A stretch of 64,000 bases of DNA, taken from assembly GCA_007449985.2 (NCBI GenBank), contig VIIQ02000006.1, positions 186,001 to 250,000 on the forward strand, read 5' to 3'. Under the pieces are notes generated by a model, which was given only the letters and a program-made list of their open reading frames with translations, was not told the origin of the DNA and made no database searches. A program made the position numbers and the translations under genes. Of the stretch, positions 45,852 to 56,868 are shown piece after piece; position 1 is the stretch's first letter, and the number at the start of each line of letters is the position of its first letter. This DNA comes from Desmodesmus armatus. Lineage: Eukaryota; Chlorophyta; Chlorophyceae; Sphaeropleales; Scenedesmaceae.

Positions 45852-48800
45852 TCAGCTTTGCAGCACTTCCAGCACGCGTTTGTACACCTTATCGACGGCA
45901 TTGAACCCCCAGATAAAGTCCAGATGGCCTGCAGTGCAAAAGTACATCACCAGCCTGTCAACAGCACCTGCATGAGCACAAAGCTGTGTATATATATCCA
46001 CAACGCCAGTCTCATTGTGGACGCTATCCAGTAGTGCACTGGACGCACTGTGGACGCAAGTACTGGCATCGTTCTGGATGAGTTCTGGACAGCCTGGTGA
46101 CCATAGTGATGCCTGGTCTGCATTACCGCATCAATGCATTGTCCTTGAAAGACCTGCCACATGCCCTGTGAGCTTGAGCAGCCTGCACATCTTGCCCTGG
46201 AAGCACACTGTGCACGTGCTGCTCACCATAATTTGGCTCGTGGTGGTGCGCCAGCAGTTGCGGTAGGTGCCTCAGTAGTATGAGAGTATCCTTGGCATCA
46301 GCAAGAATATCTGCGCCACCTGCACAGAGCACTGCAGTCATCAGTCCAACCGCAATTGAGAGAAGCTGCAACCTCTCTCACAGAGTGTGTGCCATCTGGT
46401 GTCTTTGTCCCTTGCTACTGTCCATTTGAACTGCAATGGGAGCACCCGGTGGATGCTGCACCAGCAGTTCCGTGCATTGAAGAGCACAAGGCACACCACA
46501 GTGTGCTTCATTGCCTACCTGTAAACAATACAAGAGGTGTCTGGATGGTAGAGAAGTCATAGGCTGGCGGTGTTTCCTGCCCGTAGACAGCTTGGTTGCA
46601 AGGCCTGGGCAGGCCAAAGTATGTACGGCACTCCACCCCATAATCAAACATGTGCAATTCATCTGGCACCTTTGAGCGCACAGCCTGCATAGACAGCATC
46701 AAAGGGCAAGCAGCACCCACAAAACCCTCATGTTGGCAAGTGTGCTGGTGAAGCATGCCTGTGACTGCTGGGCTTTCGCACCAAGGATGCACCAGAACGA
46801 GTCGTCAGATGCCACAGTGTCTATTCACAGACGCAGGTGCCCTGGCAAGACGATGCATAGCTACTGTTTAGCTACTGTTTGTTTGGCAGGGGTCAAAATG
46901 TCCACCCAGCAATACGCCACACCCAGGCACAGCCACAAGCGCGATTTTGGTGCCCTGAAGGAGTAGCTTCTCATAACTCCCACCACCACCATGTTTTGTA
47001 CACCGCACCTGGGACCATTTTGCCATGTTCTTCACACTAGTCCCCGAGGGTGTGAAATTCAGATATATGGGCAGTCTCTCAATGTCCAGGTTGTCAGGGT
47101 TGTAGCCACAGATCATGGAGAGTAGGTTCACACACAGGTAGGGCTGCGCCTTACACATCTGCCCCTCCAGTTTGCTGAGGATCTCACTGCTGGGCATGAA
47201 CTCATGGAAGCCCAGCAGGGTGAACACCTGCAGGCAGCACACCATACCACAACAAGCAAAGCACACCAATGGGACATTTGCAGTGGCGGCCAGTGACAAG
47301 GACCGTCACGTACAGCAGTGACAAGCAGCAGGACAGGCAACAGGATCATCCAATCTGAGAAGACACTCCTGCCGGTGCGGGATCATCTAAGAAGAGAAGA
47401 CACTCCTGCCCTGCGGCTGCCAACCGACTGCCAACCCCTGAGTGAAGTCCAAGCACATGCCTACAGCTGCCTCTGCAGCTTTGTGACCCTTGAATGCTGT
47501 CACTGGTTCTGCAAGGGATTAGCAGCTGCTTGGACCATGAGGACGCTTGCCCCGCGGAACAGATGGCTGCCACAGCAGTGCTGGCAGCCGCTCACTGCTC
47601 GCGCACACTGTTACACTTTCCTTTGCTGCTGAACTAGCGCTCAGGCGCTGAGCTGTGCATTGCGCACGGGCCATCCCCCCCCCCCCTCTCACCGCGTCAG
47701 TATCAAGTGCAGCCAGAGCATTCATAGGCAAGCTGTCCATGTGGGTCACAAATGCCACAGGCGCCAGCAAAATTGCAACCTAAGCAGCGACGCCGCACAA
47801 TTCAGGTACATGCAGCCACACGATCAGGTGCAAGATCAGTCATGCATCAGCTTGGCAACCCGAACAGCGACCAGTGTTCAACTCACACTCATGCAGCCGC
47901 AATCGTCAGGTGCAAAATCACTCATGCAGCATGAACAACCGCGGGCATCACTTGCAGGGACTGAACCCACTGCTGGCCTTTCAGCGCGCACTGCTGTACA
48001 AGCAGCAAGGAGTGCAGCTGTCATTCACATTACCACACCTTGATGCGCTCAGCCAGCGCAGAGCCTGCATGGCTGGACAAAAACGCCATGCCAATTGTAG
48101 TGCCCTGCGAGTGGGCAATGTATGATACATGGGCTGCACCCGTCACCATCAGCTCGTGGGTGAGCATGGCTGGCAGGTCACGTGAGGCCATCTCATCCCT
48201 GCAGCAGCGACAGCAGTGGCGGCAGCAACAAGAGCGGCGGCAGCAACAGGAGCGGCAGCAGCATCAGCGGCAGGAATGTACCAGGCATGCAGCAGGCAAA
48301 GGTCACACGTGGTAGCCGCAACAAACTCTTGCGGTGTTGTCGATCAATATAGAGCATCCCAATGTCAGCACTGAGCATCCCGATATGAGTCTTGCTGGAC
48401 ACCCTGCGTTAACCCGCTGCACTCAGGGCAAGGCTGGGATTACATGGCAGAGGCATGTGACAACTGCTGGCACACAACACCCCTGAGACTTGTGAGCTGG
48501 CTGTACTCCAAAGCAGTTGCATAGCTGCATTGAGGAAGTGTCCTGCCTGCACTTTGGCAAAGCGGAAGTAGGCACGGTGCATGGCAGCAGCCCCTCCCCC
48601 TTTAAGTTGGGCCATAGTGCGCACTCAGTGCAGCTGACAAACATGTGCTATTACATTGGTCAACATGTCCCACAGCAGCCATCGCAGTCACATCATCCTC
48701 ACCAAGAAAAGCTCCAGAAGTCTGCATCCACAAGGTCAAGGACAGTGTGGTTGCGGCTGAACACATTGCCCCGGACATTGCCAAACCACACGTCAAACCC

Positions 48801-49916
48801 TGCATGCCATGCACAGGCAGCAGCAGGGGACAGTACACCATGGGTATGGCCTTGAAGAGCATGGTACCATGTTCATCAAAGTGAGCAAAAGCATCACTGA
48901 CTTGCAGCGACCTTGTTGTCTTGCAGTGGCCTGCACTGTGCTGCAGCTTTGTCTGTTGTTGTTGTTCTTGTTGTTGCGCATCACACCAGCACAGGATGTG
49001 TAATAGAAGACGGGGAGGGTGGGTTTGGGGAATGGGTGGGAGTGGGGGTGCAAAAGGGCAGGGGAAAACATTGCAAGCACTCAAACCACAGCTCTGAATA
49101 ATGCTAGCCTGCCACCTTTGCAAGCATCACTACCAACCCTGCCCATCGTCCCTCTCCGTCCTTCCCCCTCAGCCCCCTTCCCCATGCTCACCTGCATCTG
49201 CCAGGATCATGGGCAAGCTGTTTTGGGGACCGTTCAGCACGAAGTCAGTGGACGACCCCAGCAGGCCATGCTGTATGTGCACCACCGGCCTACTGCTGGT
49301 ATTAGCTGTGATTCCTGCTGGCGGGGTTTGATGCCCAATCTCAGCTGCACCCTTTGAGCCAGGTCTGTGCTGAGGGGTGTCCTGCAGGGTATGCTTGCTG
49401 CCTGTGCTGGCACTGTTCAGCAGCAGCTGCCGGCTGTGCTGGCCCCTCAAGGGCTGTTGGAAAGGTTGCTGAGGCACCGGGTTGTGGTGCTGGCTGTCAG
49501 GAGGGGGAGGGTTGCGGCCATGGGGTATCCTGAACATACGCAGTATGTAGCCGTCCACCTGTGGCCATACACCTCATGTTGGTGTGCTTGGTGAGGGAGC
49601 GTATGTGCGTGGCTGGCAAGGTATGAACACTGTGTCTGCTGTGTTTGCCCAGCTTGGTAGCTGTCAGGGGATTGGTGCCTTCTGGTCCCTCCAGGCACAC
49701 TGCACTCACCGTCTCGACAAAATGCTCCTCCAGCGGATACCCATATGGAACCACTAAACCCGCCATTCGGGAGTACAGCTTGCTCTCTGGGTCAACAGGA
49801 GGCAACAGCAGTTGGGGAGAGGCAGCAGCTGCTGCTGTGCATGTCTGCAGCAGCAACAGCATGCATGCAAGGGCACTGACTGCCGCAGGAACTGACGGCC
49901 ACGTAAATGGGGGCAT
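45852..49916 (-). CDS. Acid lipase (lysosomal/gastric lipase family), secreted
   Basis: Exons 49916-49710, 49558-49192, 48799-48703, 48198-48039, 47779-47693, 47227-47009, 46684-46519, 46319-46227 and 45967-45852 (TGA) join in phase to 503 residues. A signal peptide is evident ([19 protein letters not shown]). Family motifs follow in order: [58 protein letters not shown], and the nucleophile elbow AHSQGT (Ser254). The acid is Asp438 in GGADILAD, as in GGxDxLAD. The base is His480 in GHLDFIWG. These alpha/beta hydrolases cleave triacylglycerols or sterol esters at acid pH. Residues 86-158 are a Pro/Gln/Ser-rich insert between two core strands that other members lack. For the last exon, an alternative acceptor 36 bp further along would also keep frame. 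Vacuolar or secreted location is inferred from the leader. Confidence 0.92.
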
Positions 49917-51023
49917 CTTGAATCCAGCACACTACCGCCTACGCCCTCATACTCCTCATAGCCTGCTTTGGGGAGGCATTGATGGCAGTAGCAAGCACTG
50001 CCGAGTCAGCAGATGTGGATTGCTTGCAGTTGGCTCGCTGACTTCAGCATGTGGGTTTAGGTAAGAGAGCGCTGCTGAGGTGCTCGGATGGCAGCGATCT
50101 GTGCCTGCGATCGTGCCAACCGTTTCCATGACCATGGTCGGGCTTTCAAATTGCCAAAGGTTGGAGAGGAAGCCCACAACCGTTGATCAGTGCGGGGACG
50201 GATATCTGAAGCAATGTCGTAGGAATGCAACAGGCAGCACGAAGCAGCCCCAGCAGAACCCAAGGTGGTTCCAGTGTGTTGTGCGCTCGTAGTGCCAACC
50301 TGGAATGCACCACATGCCCAGGAGACCCGCCAAACGAGGACTGTCACTACCACCAATGAGCAAGTACATGATGACCGCCTCAGCAATTTGTGCCAGGCAA
50401 CCTTGGCCATCATGGTGTCAGTGACATGATGTCAGTGCTTCAGAATGCGTGCGTGCACAAATCAGGCACAACCTACAGTGAGACAGTGCCCGGAACCGGG
50501 GAGGTAGCGTGATTTCCTGTGAGACACTGGGAACACACAAGATGGTAACACAATGTAGCTAGCACTGGGGTCCCCCACCGCCACCCCAGGCAACAAAAAC
50601 CTAACAAAGCAACCTCACAGTACAATAGAAGGCGTCCAGTCCAAAGCTGCGAGTCCAGCAGCCCCATCAAGCCTAACAGGATTACCTGCAAGCAGCACCA
50701 CCCTAGGCACAACCCTACAGATGAGCTGCCATTGGCCAATAAGGCCATGTGTCTACATGGCTGGCACCTTCACAGGCATGTGCTACTGTTGGCACCAAGC
50801 AAGAGACTGTTGCAAAATTGCAAGGCCATCATCTACATGAGTCCTTTCACCATGCACAGCCATACCCACCGGCAGCCACTTCCGCTTCCAGTGCAGCTGT
50901 TTGAACAATGAGAGATTCATGGCCGCCAACAACCTCTCAATTGATCTCCATGTTACACTCGATCACTCCATGTTACACTCAACAACCACTCAACACCACT
51001 CAGCAGCACTGCACAGCCACAGC
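49917..51023. other. Intergenic, CHLM 3' end to lipase upstream
   Basis: About 1.1 kb between two tandem minus-strand genes; no gene recognised. A 14-bp block containing the minus-strand poly(A) signal is duplicated at 50947-50980. The lipase promoter must lie just above 49917; no TATA box was seen. Confidence 0.5.
50947..50980 (-). terminator. Duplicated TGTAA poly(A) block after CHLM
   Basis: TCCATGTTACACTC occurs at 50947-50960 and again at 50967-50980. Each copy contains TTACA, that is TGTAA on the minus strand, 47-71 bp past the CHLM stop. A doubled poly(A) signal is plausible. Confidence 0.5.
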
Positions 51024-53460
51024 TCATGCCTTGACCGCCTCCAGGAGGCGTGAGAAGTAGAACTTGGTGGCAGTCATCTCCCTCTTGACCACCTTGAACC
51101 CACACCGCTGCAGGGCGGCCTCAACATCCTCCTCGGCATGCAGGTAGGCACGGGTAGCCTGCACATATAGCACAGTCAGTATGCACACAACTTGTGAGAC
51201 ACACGCATACGCACTCGCTTGGCTGCGCTGTTGCGAGGGCTGAGAGGGATACAGGTGGCCACAGGCAACCCAGAAAGCAATCGGTGAAGTGACTCCTCAA
51301 TCTCACACAGGTCAGCACAGTTCACACCTGTCTCGCATGCAGCACACCAGGTCGTTTCCTGGCAGGTTGCAGCTTCTGTAATGCTCCCTGGTGGCCCCAC
51401 ATCAGGTGCATACAGACCCCATAGCTTCGATCATGCCTGGCAATCACAGAACAATCTCCTGATGCCAAGCCCATTGTGCACTGCCACATCAATCTAAGAA
51501 GTCGGCAACTTGCCCAAGCTCGTAGGAGCAGAAGCCACCGCTTCGCCATACAACCACACAGCCGCACCCCTCCCTACTCACCCCTCCCCCCCTTCAGCCC
51601 CCCTCCCTCACCTTTGAAGGGCCTGGGAAGAGCTCTCCAATGCGCTTGAGCACCGAGTAGTATGGTGTCTTGGGTGCAAAGCTGATGATGAGCCGCTGGT
51701 CAGCCAGTCCAGCCAAGTGGCTGATCATGGCGTCAGCCTTGTCCTGGGGGTAGTGGATCATCACGTCAAGGCACGTCACAGTGTGGTACTTGCCAGTCAC
51801 AGACCTGCAGGCCGAGGAAGGGGGCGCAGCAGTGGCAGACAGGGTGCGTCAGTGTGATCAACGTGAATGTAAAAAAACAAGGAAGTCAAGGTGTGGTACT
51901 TGCCAGTCTAGGAGAGGGCAGCCAAAGTGGGTGCGGGCGGGGGAGAGCTGAACCGGAGGGTATCAGTGTGACAGACATGAACCTCCATGAGTACATTGAT
52001 GACACCTTCACGATTGGACACACTGCTGCTCAACAACACACGTCCTACGAGCCAAGGTGCCCCAACCCGCGCCAACAAAACCCTCCACCACACCCCTCCC
52101 CCTCCACTGGCCCCGCCTCCGCCCCCCCCCCTTTTGTCTCACTCACTCGAGGTCCAGTGCCTCAAACTTTGGTGGCACCTCTGGTGCCGCCTGTCCCGCT
52201 GCCACTGCTGCGTTGTAGCGCTCCTGAGCCTCACCAGCCATGGCTGCACTGATGTCCGACGCTGACACAGCAGCACCACGCAGGGCCAGGGGAATGGCCA
52301 GGCTGCCTGCAGGGGGACAACACAAGGTGCAAGAAAACGTCCCGGTGAGACGCAGAGTTCGTTCAACACCACATAATGACACCACTGCACAGATTCCTGC
52401 AAACATTTGAGTGGCCTTCAGGAAGCTGGTTGTGTGATTCCAGCACACTGCTGGTTGTCCTCAATGTTCCTGCCCTGCATGCACCAGGGACTCAAAACGG
52501 CTTCAGTGAGGGACACAGATCTTGGCGGTCTTCGACTGTCTGTCCCCAGGCACCCCCCCCCCCCCCCCGCCCCCCGCCCCCCCTGCGAACCTGTCCCGCA
52601 TCCTGCGTCGCAGAATGTTGTTCCCTTGACGCCTCCCTCCTGCTCCAGCCAGTTGAGCACCTTCTCAACAGTCTGTGCATGACCCTCCCTGATGTCCAGC
52701 TGCACCTTGTTCACCTGCACACCACACATGCGCCACAGCTTATGTGTCAACACACCACAACTTTCACACCAGCAGCATTTGAAGCCATTGAGCTCATGCC
52801 AGCGGTTCAAACACACACATGCAGCACATTTCGATACCACAAGCAAGTCAGACTGATGCTGATGGGTGCAAGGGCCCAGGGCCAAACTGATTCCGCACCT
52901 CGTCAGTCTCTCCATAGATTTTCTTCCAGCGGTTGAAGCCGTCGTTGTTGAAGTACATCTTCACCTGACAGCAGAAGGAGGAACAGTGGGGGAGGCGGGC
53001 AGGGAGGGGGGGGGTGCATAAGGGTTGCATCAGATTTGCAGGGGCGGCAGCAGTGGCGGCAATAATGAGGAGGGGTGCTGCTGGCCCCCACTTAGGATAG
53101 GATGATTTGGGGTGTCCTGCAAGTTATACTACTGGCTGCCACAATAGGCTGTTTGGTGAAGAAACTTTTAGAGCTGCACCCTGTGTATATGGTGGTGTGG
53201 GAGAGTCAACCTCTGCTAGTGAGCCTCTACTGGTGTGTTCGCTGTGAGCAATTGGCCGTCAGGTGTCTGACACCACCTCAAAAAACAGCTGCTGGTGCGA
53301 GTCAAGCCAGACAGGGGCAACATCATGCTGTTATGATAGCAGACTATTGCAGCTGACAGCAGGTTCACTCACTGCCTCAAGCTCATCACCATCGGTGGAT
53401 GCCATCTGCTCAGCACGCCTGCCAGTCAGATACAGCAACCACAGTCGTAGCTGGTCAAAA

Positions 53461-53492
<32 letters not shown>

Positions 53493-53960
53493 GGGGGGGG
53501 GGGGGGTCACATTACCACCACTATGGGATGCGTTGTTTGTGAAGTGCAAGGCTGCCGACATTGAGGCTGTGTGAGCCTCGTTGTGATGCCAATATTGTGC
53601 CGATGTGTGTGCCTGATACATAGTGCATAAGTAAGGGAATCTGAGGAGGCAGCTGGCTGTGTGGTAGGGACAAGTGTCACACCTCTTCTGGGGGTCCGTC
53701 GCCACCAGCAGCGCACCCAGGCCAGCAACTGCAGCACCGCTGCCAACAGCAGTGGCGATGTCGGGCTGAAGCAGCTCTGTTGCTGCTTGTGCTGCTGGGA
53801 CGCACAGGCATGTTGCTGCAACTACTGCAGCTGCCACTTGCTGCAGCTGGGAGGTCTGAGACTGGGCCTGGCACTGCACGACGCGAACGCGTGCTGGGCG
53901 CTTTGTGGAGGATGTGAAGGGCTGAACCCGAGCATTGCTCTTGTTTGCGAGGGCCTGCAT
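51024..53960 (-). CDS. CHLM: Magnesium-protoporphyrin IX O-methyltransferase
   Basis: Exons 53960-53683, 53418-53373, 52964-52899, 52714-52591, 52306-52147, 51804-51612 and 51158-51024 (TGA) join in phase to 333 residues. The enzyme moves a methyl group from S-adenosylmethionine to Mg-protoporphyrin IX, a committed step of chlorophyll synthesis in the plastid. Signature segments: KMYFNNDGFNRWKKIYGET, NKVQLDIREGHAQTVEKVL, the SAM-binding DAGCGTGSLAIPLA (about residues 166-179), CLDVMIHYPQDKA, and the C-terminal TRAYLHAEEDVEAAL with FYFSRLLEAVKA. The N-terminus is a basic Ser/Ala-rich transit peptide followed by a hydrophobic stretch (AAAVVAATCLCVPAAQAA), fitting envelope or thylakoid attachment. 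An in-frame ATG at 54014 would lengthen the leader by 18 residues. This gene shows that the organism makes chlorophyll. Confidence 0.96.
52551..52582. repeat. C-rich homopolymer tract in CHLM intron
   Basis: Runs of C broken by single G lie just inside the donor at 52590 of a CHLM intron, so the transcript carries G runs there. Length is likely unreliable in the assembly. Confidence 0.85.
53465..53507. repeat. (TG)n microsatellite followed by poly-G in CHLM intron
   Basis: About 13 TG units are followed by a run of about 15 G, in the intron between exons 53960-53683 and 53418-53373. On the transcript this is a C run followed by CA repeats, about 50-90 nt before the acceptor. Confidence 0.9.
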
Positions 53961-54395
53961 GGTGAGATGCTGCTGTAGTCGGTTCAGCGGGTGTGACAAG
54001 CCAAATCCCAGCACACGATTGTGCGAAGCTTCAGACGTCTGATTATGGCAATCGGGATGAAATTGAATGGATCGATTGATGCAGACGCACGTTCTGGAGA
54101 GAATGAGAATGTCACATCAGTGTTATGTGTCTGTTCAGTTCCGACTGGCTGTGTACACTGTTTTGGCAGTCATAGCGATTCCAAAGCGTCCATAGCACCT
54201 CCGAAGCACATCACGGTCGTCATTACCAACGGGGAGGAAGCCAAAGCTGGCAACTGTACGATCAACCACTGCCAGCCTGGCTCATCTGTGCAGCTGAACA
54301 CAATGCCACGAGAGCTGTTGACCACATGCCTATGCTACAGTTCAGAAACTTTAAAAACAGTGTACAAGTGTGTGTGCCACGACCGGCATGCAGCA
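53961..54395. other. Gap between CGR1 3' end and CHLM start
   Basis: 435 bp between tandem minus-strand genes. It must hold the CHLM promoter and the CGR1 3' UTR. I see no TATA box and no TTACA in it. Confidence 0.4.
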
Positions 54396-56057
54396 CTATT
54401 TGGTGTCCATAGTCGTGTCTGCTGTCCGCAGCATCTTCCGCTGCTTCTTGCTCTTCATCATCTTCTTGAGGGTGGCCGCATTCGTGATCTACAGCACAAG
54501 GTGCAAGACAGCACAGCACAGCCAGTCAGCACAGTTGTGAGGCCCTCAGCAGCTCTCCCACTGCAACACAGCCCAGGCACACCATGTTTGTCACAGGTGA
54601 TCATGAGCGCTGATGGGCACTGCAGAAGCAGTGCTCACAAGCAGCTCTGTGTGCCCCGCATGGCTGGAATGCTAGCTGGCCGGTGCCCACCCACCTTCTG
54701 CACTTGTGCACTCTTCTCCTGGTTTGCCTTCTTGCGCTCCTTCACAGCAGCACGGTGCTGCGCAGCAGCCTACAGTCATGACAGCAGCAGCAGGGAAGCA
54801 CCAAAGGGAGTTGAGGGTCTCACAACGTGGGGACATTCAACCCACTAGCAGAAGCCTCCTGGCCCCATCCTTGGCAAAGGTGTCTCCGCAAGATGCACAG
54901 ACTCCAGGCAGACATGCATGGCTGCCACGCAGTGCAGGCGTCAGAACACTCCTGCCGCATCCATTATCCAACATCCCTGTTTACACATACACACTCCATA
55001 CCGCCGCCACCATTGCCATCTGCGGCCACCTTGTGATGCTGTTCCGCACACACCCACCTTGCGTTTTGCCTTGACTGCGTCCACTGCTGCTGCCTTCTGC
55101 TCCTGGAAGGCCTTTCTCTGTGCCTTCTCCTGCATCTTCTTCTCCCAGCTGCTGTGCTTGTTCACAATTGAGTTTTTGTCTGCACTGGCACGTTTGCTGG
55201 CCTCCTTCCAGGTCTTGCCTGACACCTGTGCACCAGACAGAAGGCAAGACATATGGGACACACCCAGAGTAAACCAGAGGACTCGATACATCAATTCTAC
55301 ATGTGTGAGACAGCATTGCACTAGTGTGTGACCAGCTGGCTGCCACACTAGCTCTACCTGAGTAAAACAATGCCATTTGACATACCCATTGGACATACCC
55401 ACACACAGCTGCCTGCCCCGAAAGGTGGGGTGCCAAGGCGGTTTGGCTGGCCTGCATTTGCTGCCATATCATCCAGCAAACCATGATAATGTAAGCGCTG
55501 TGCAAGCAAGAAGCAGCTGCAGCTAGCACTGACCAGCACCAACAGCAGCCGCACACCATCCCCACTCACATTGCGGTAGGCCACCCCCTCTGCTTTCTGT
55601 CGCTTGACTGCAGGCGCGGCATACGGCTCAGGTGCCCCGTCTGTGTCCATGCCCTCTGGCTCCTGCTGCTGCTGCTCCTGCTGTGCTTCTGCCTGCTGCG
55701 CCTTTTTGAGGGAGCTGGTGCCGCTCTTGATGGGCTTCAGTTTGTAGCCGCGGGGGCCCAGGGCAGCATGGCGCAGGTCTATGGAATCCTTCAGCTCAAC
55801 CTGAAGGCATGATAGCAAGGATGTAAACAGACAACATCGCTGGTCAACAGACATAATTCAGACAGACTCGTAGTGAGCCTGGGGAAGGTCAGATGCATTC
55901 AGGATAGAGCCCAAGCCATGAGGGAGGCCAGGGTGGTGGACTTTTCCAACAGCATGCACACAGGGCTCCCAGGCATCAACACTCGTCCCCAGCGACTCAG
56001 AAGCACTGAGTAACCAGACATAAGGATAGCAAGGGCCCATGGCAGAAACCACTGTAC

Positions 56058-56088
<31 letters not shown>

Positions 56089-56225
56089 GGCATGGAAAGA
56101 AGGGTAACAGACCAGCAACCGACCCAGACCACAAACCAGCTGGCCCCGAACCCATATGCAATGAATCACACCTGCTTGGGCTCCCAGTCATCGAGCTTGC
56201 GCTTTCTGCTAGCTGAGTTTGCCAT
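54396..56225 (-). CDS. CGR1: Cgr1/CCDC86-type nucleolar rRNA-processing protein
   Basis: Exons 56225-56172, 55800-55570, 55225-55058, 54769-54695 and 54488-54396 (TAG) join in phase 0 throughout, giving 206 residues. It starts MANSASRKRKLDDWEPKQ. The N-terminal half is Gln/Glu-rich with a basic KRQK patch. From VSGKTWKEASKRASADKNSI onward it is a highly charged helix with WEKKMQEKAQRKAFQEQKAA, HRAAVKERKKANQEKSAQVQ and TLKKMMKSKKQRKMLR. This is the Cgr1 family architecture (yeast Cgr1, human CCDC86), small nucleolar proteins needed for 60S rRNA processing. The low-complexity charge makes homology to other coiled coils possible, but the order W-K...VQ(K)V-x-N-x-A-LKKM near the end is diagnostic. 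The neighbour on the same strand is ribosomal protein S7, though with no shared operon in a eukaryote. Confidence 0.82.
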
Positions 56226-56868
56226 GACTGCTGCTGCTGCTGCTGTGCTGCCAAGTGCCAGACGACGATGTACAGCGTTGCTGAAGTGTTAAAGTTCGCG
56301 TTCAGCGTGTGTGATGTTTCGTCTAGCTGCAACTGTACAGACGCTTGAGTAGGGTGTATCGGAGCTGCACCGGTTGATAACTGACTGGCCCAGTACTTAG
56401 CGACGGACCTGACAGCTTCAGCAATTGCCTTGAAGAATGAATAATCACTTTGTTCAAAAGTCATTCATGCTGCTCATCCCGGTAGTGTCACTGTGCTGCG
56501 CTACCCAGCTTGGTCATAATACTGTCATGGTGGCAAGTGTCTGTTCTTGTGGGCTTGTCACGCCCTCCACCCAAGAACCAGTGTTCTTCTTGCAAGGAAT
56601 ACACTATAGTGTCGACTGGTCAAGCTGACAAAAGGAAGCCCCAGGGCGGTGAAGGTCTGTGTAACCAAGTGTGACACCACTGCTGCTGCCCAACCAACTA
56701 GCCGCCTGCTGCAGCAACACGCTTATCAGCATCATACACCATCCCAGCCACGTATGCATTCGATGTATCTTTCGTGTTACACACGCATCAGGCCCGCTGC
56801 TCGTGTGCTGCCGGCCTGCCTCTAAGGGTGGTGTGCTGCTGCCCCTCCGTGCTGCATCTGCCGCCCAT
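56226..56868. other. Gap between RPS7 3' end and CGR1 start
   Basis: 640 bp between tandem minus-strand genes. TTACA at 56777-56781 (TGTAA on minus) lies 88 bp past the RPS7 stop. The rest should contain the CGR1 promoter; no strong element was seen. Confidence 0.5.
56777..56781 (-). terminator. Candidate TGTAA poly(A) signal of RPS7
   Basis: It reads TGTAA on the minus strand, 88 bp downstream of the RPS7 stop codon, at a typical distance. Confidence 0.55.

Noticed and set aside
48820..48885. Minus-strand FDEHGTMLF segment as a lipase exon
   Set aside because: It resembles the lipase WDEM motif but lies upstream of the exon that should come before it; the true DEMASRDLP is at 48198 and downward.
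53465..53507. (TG)n-G tract as a telomere-like or Z-DNA element
   Set aside because: It is a plain intronic microsatellite; no telomere repeat unit (TTTAGGG or TTTTAGGG) is present.
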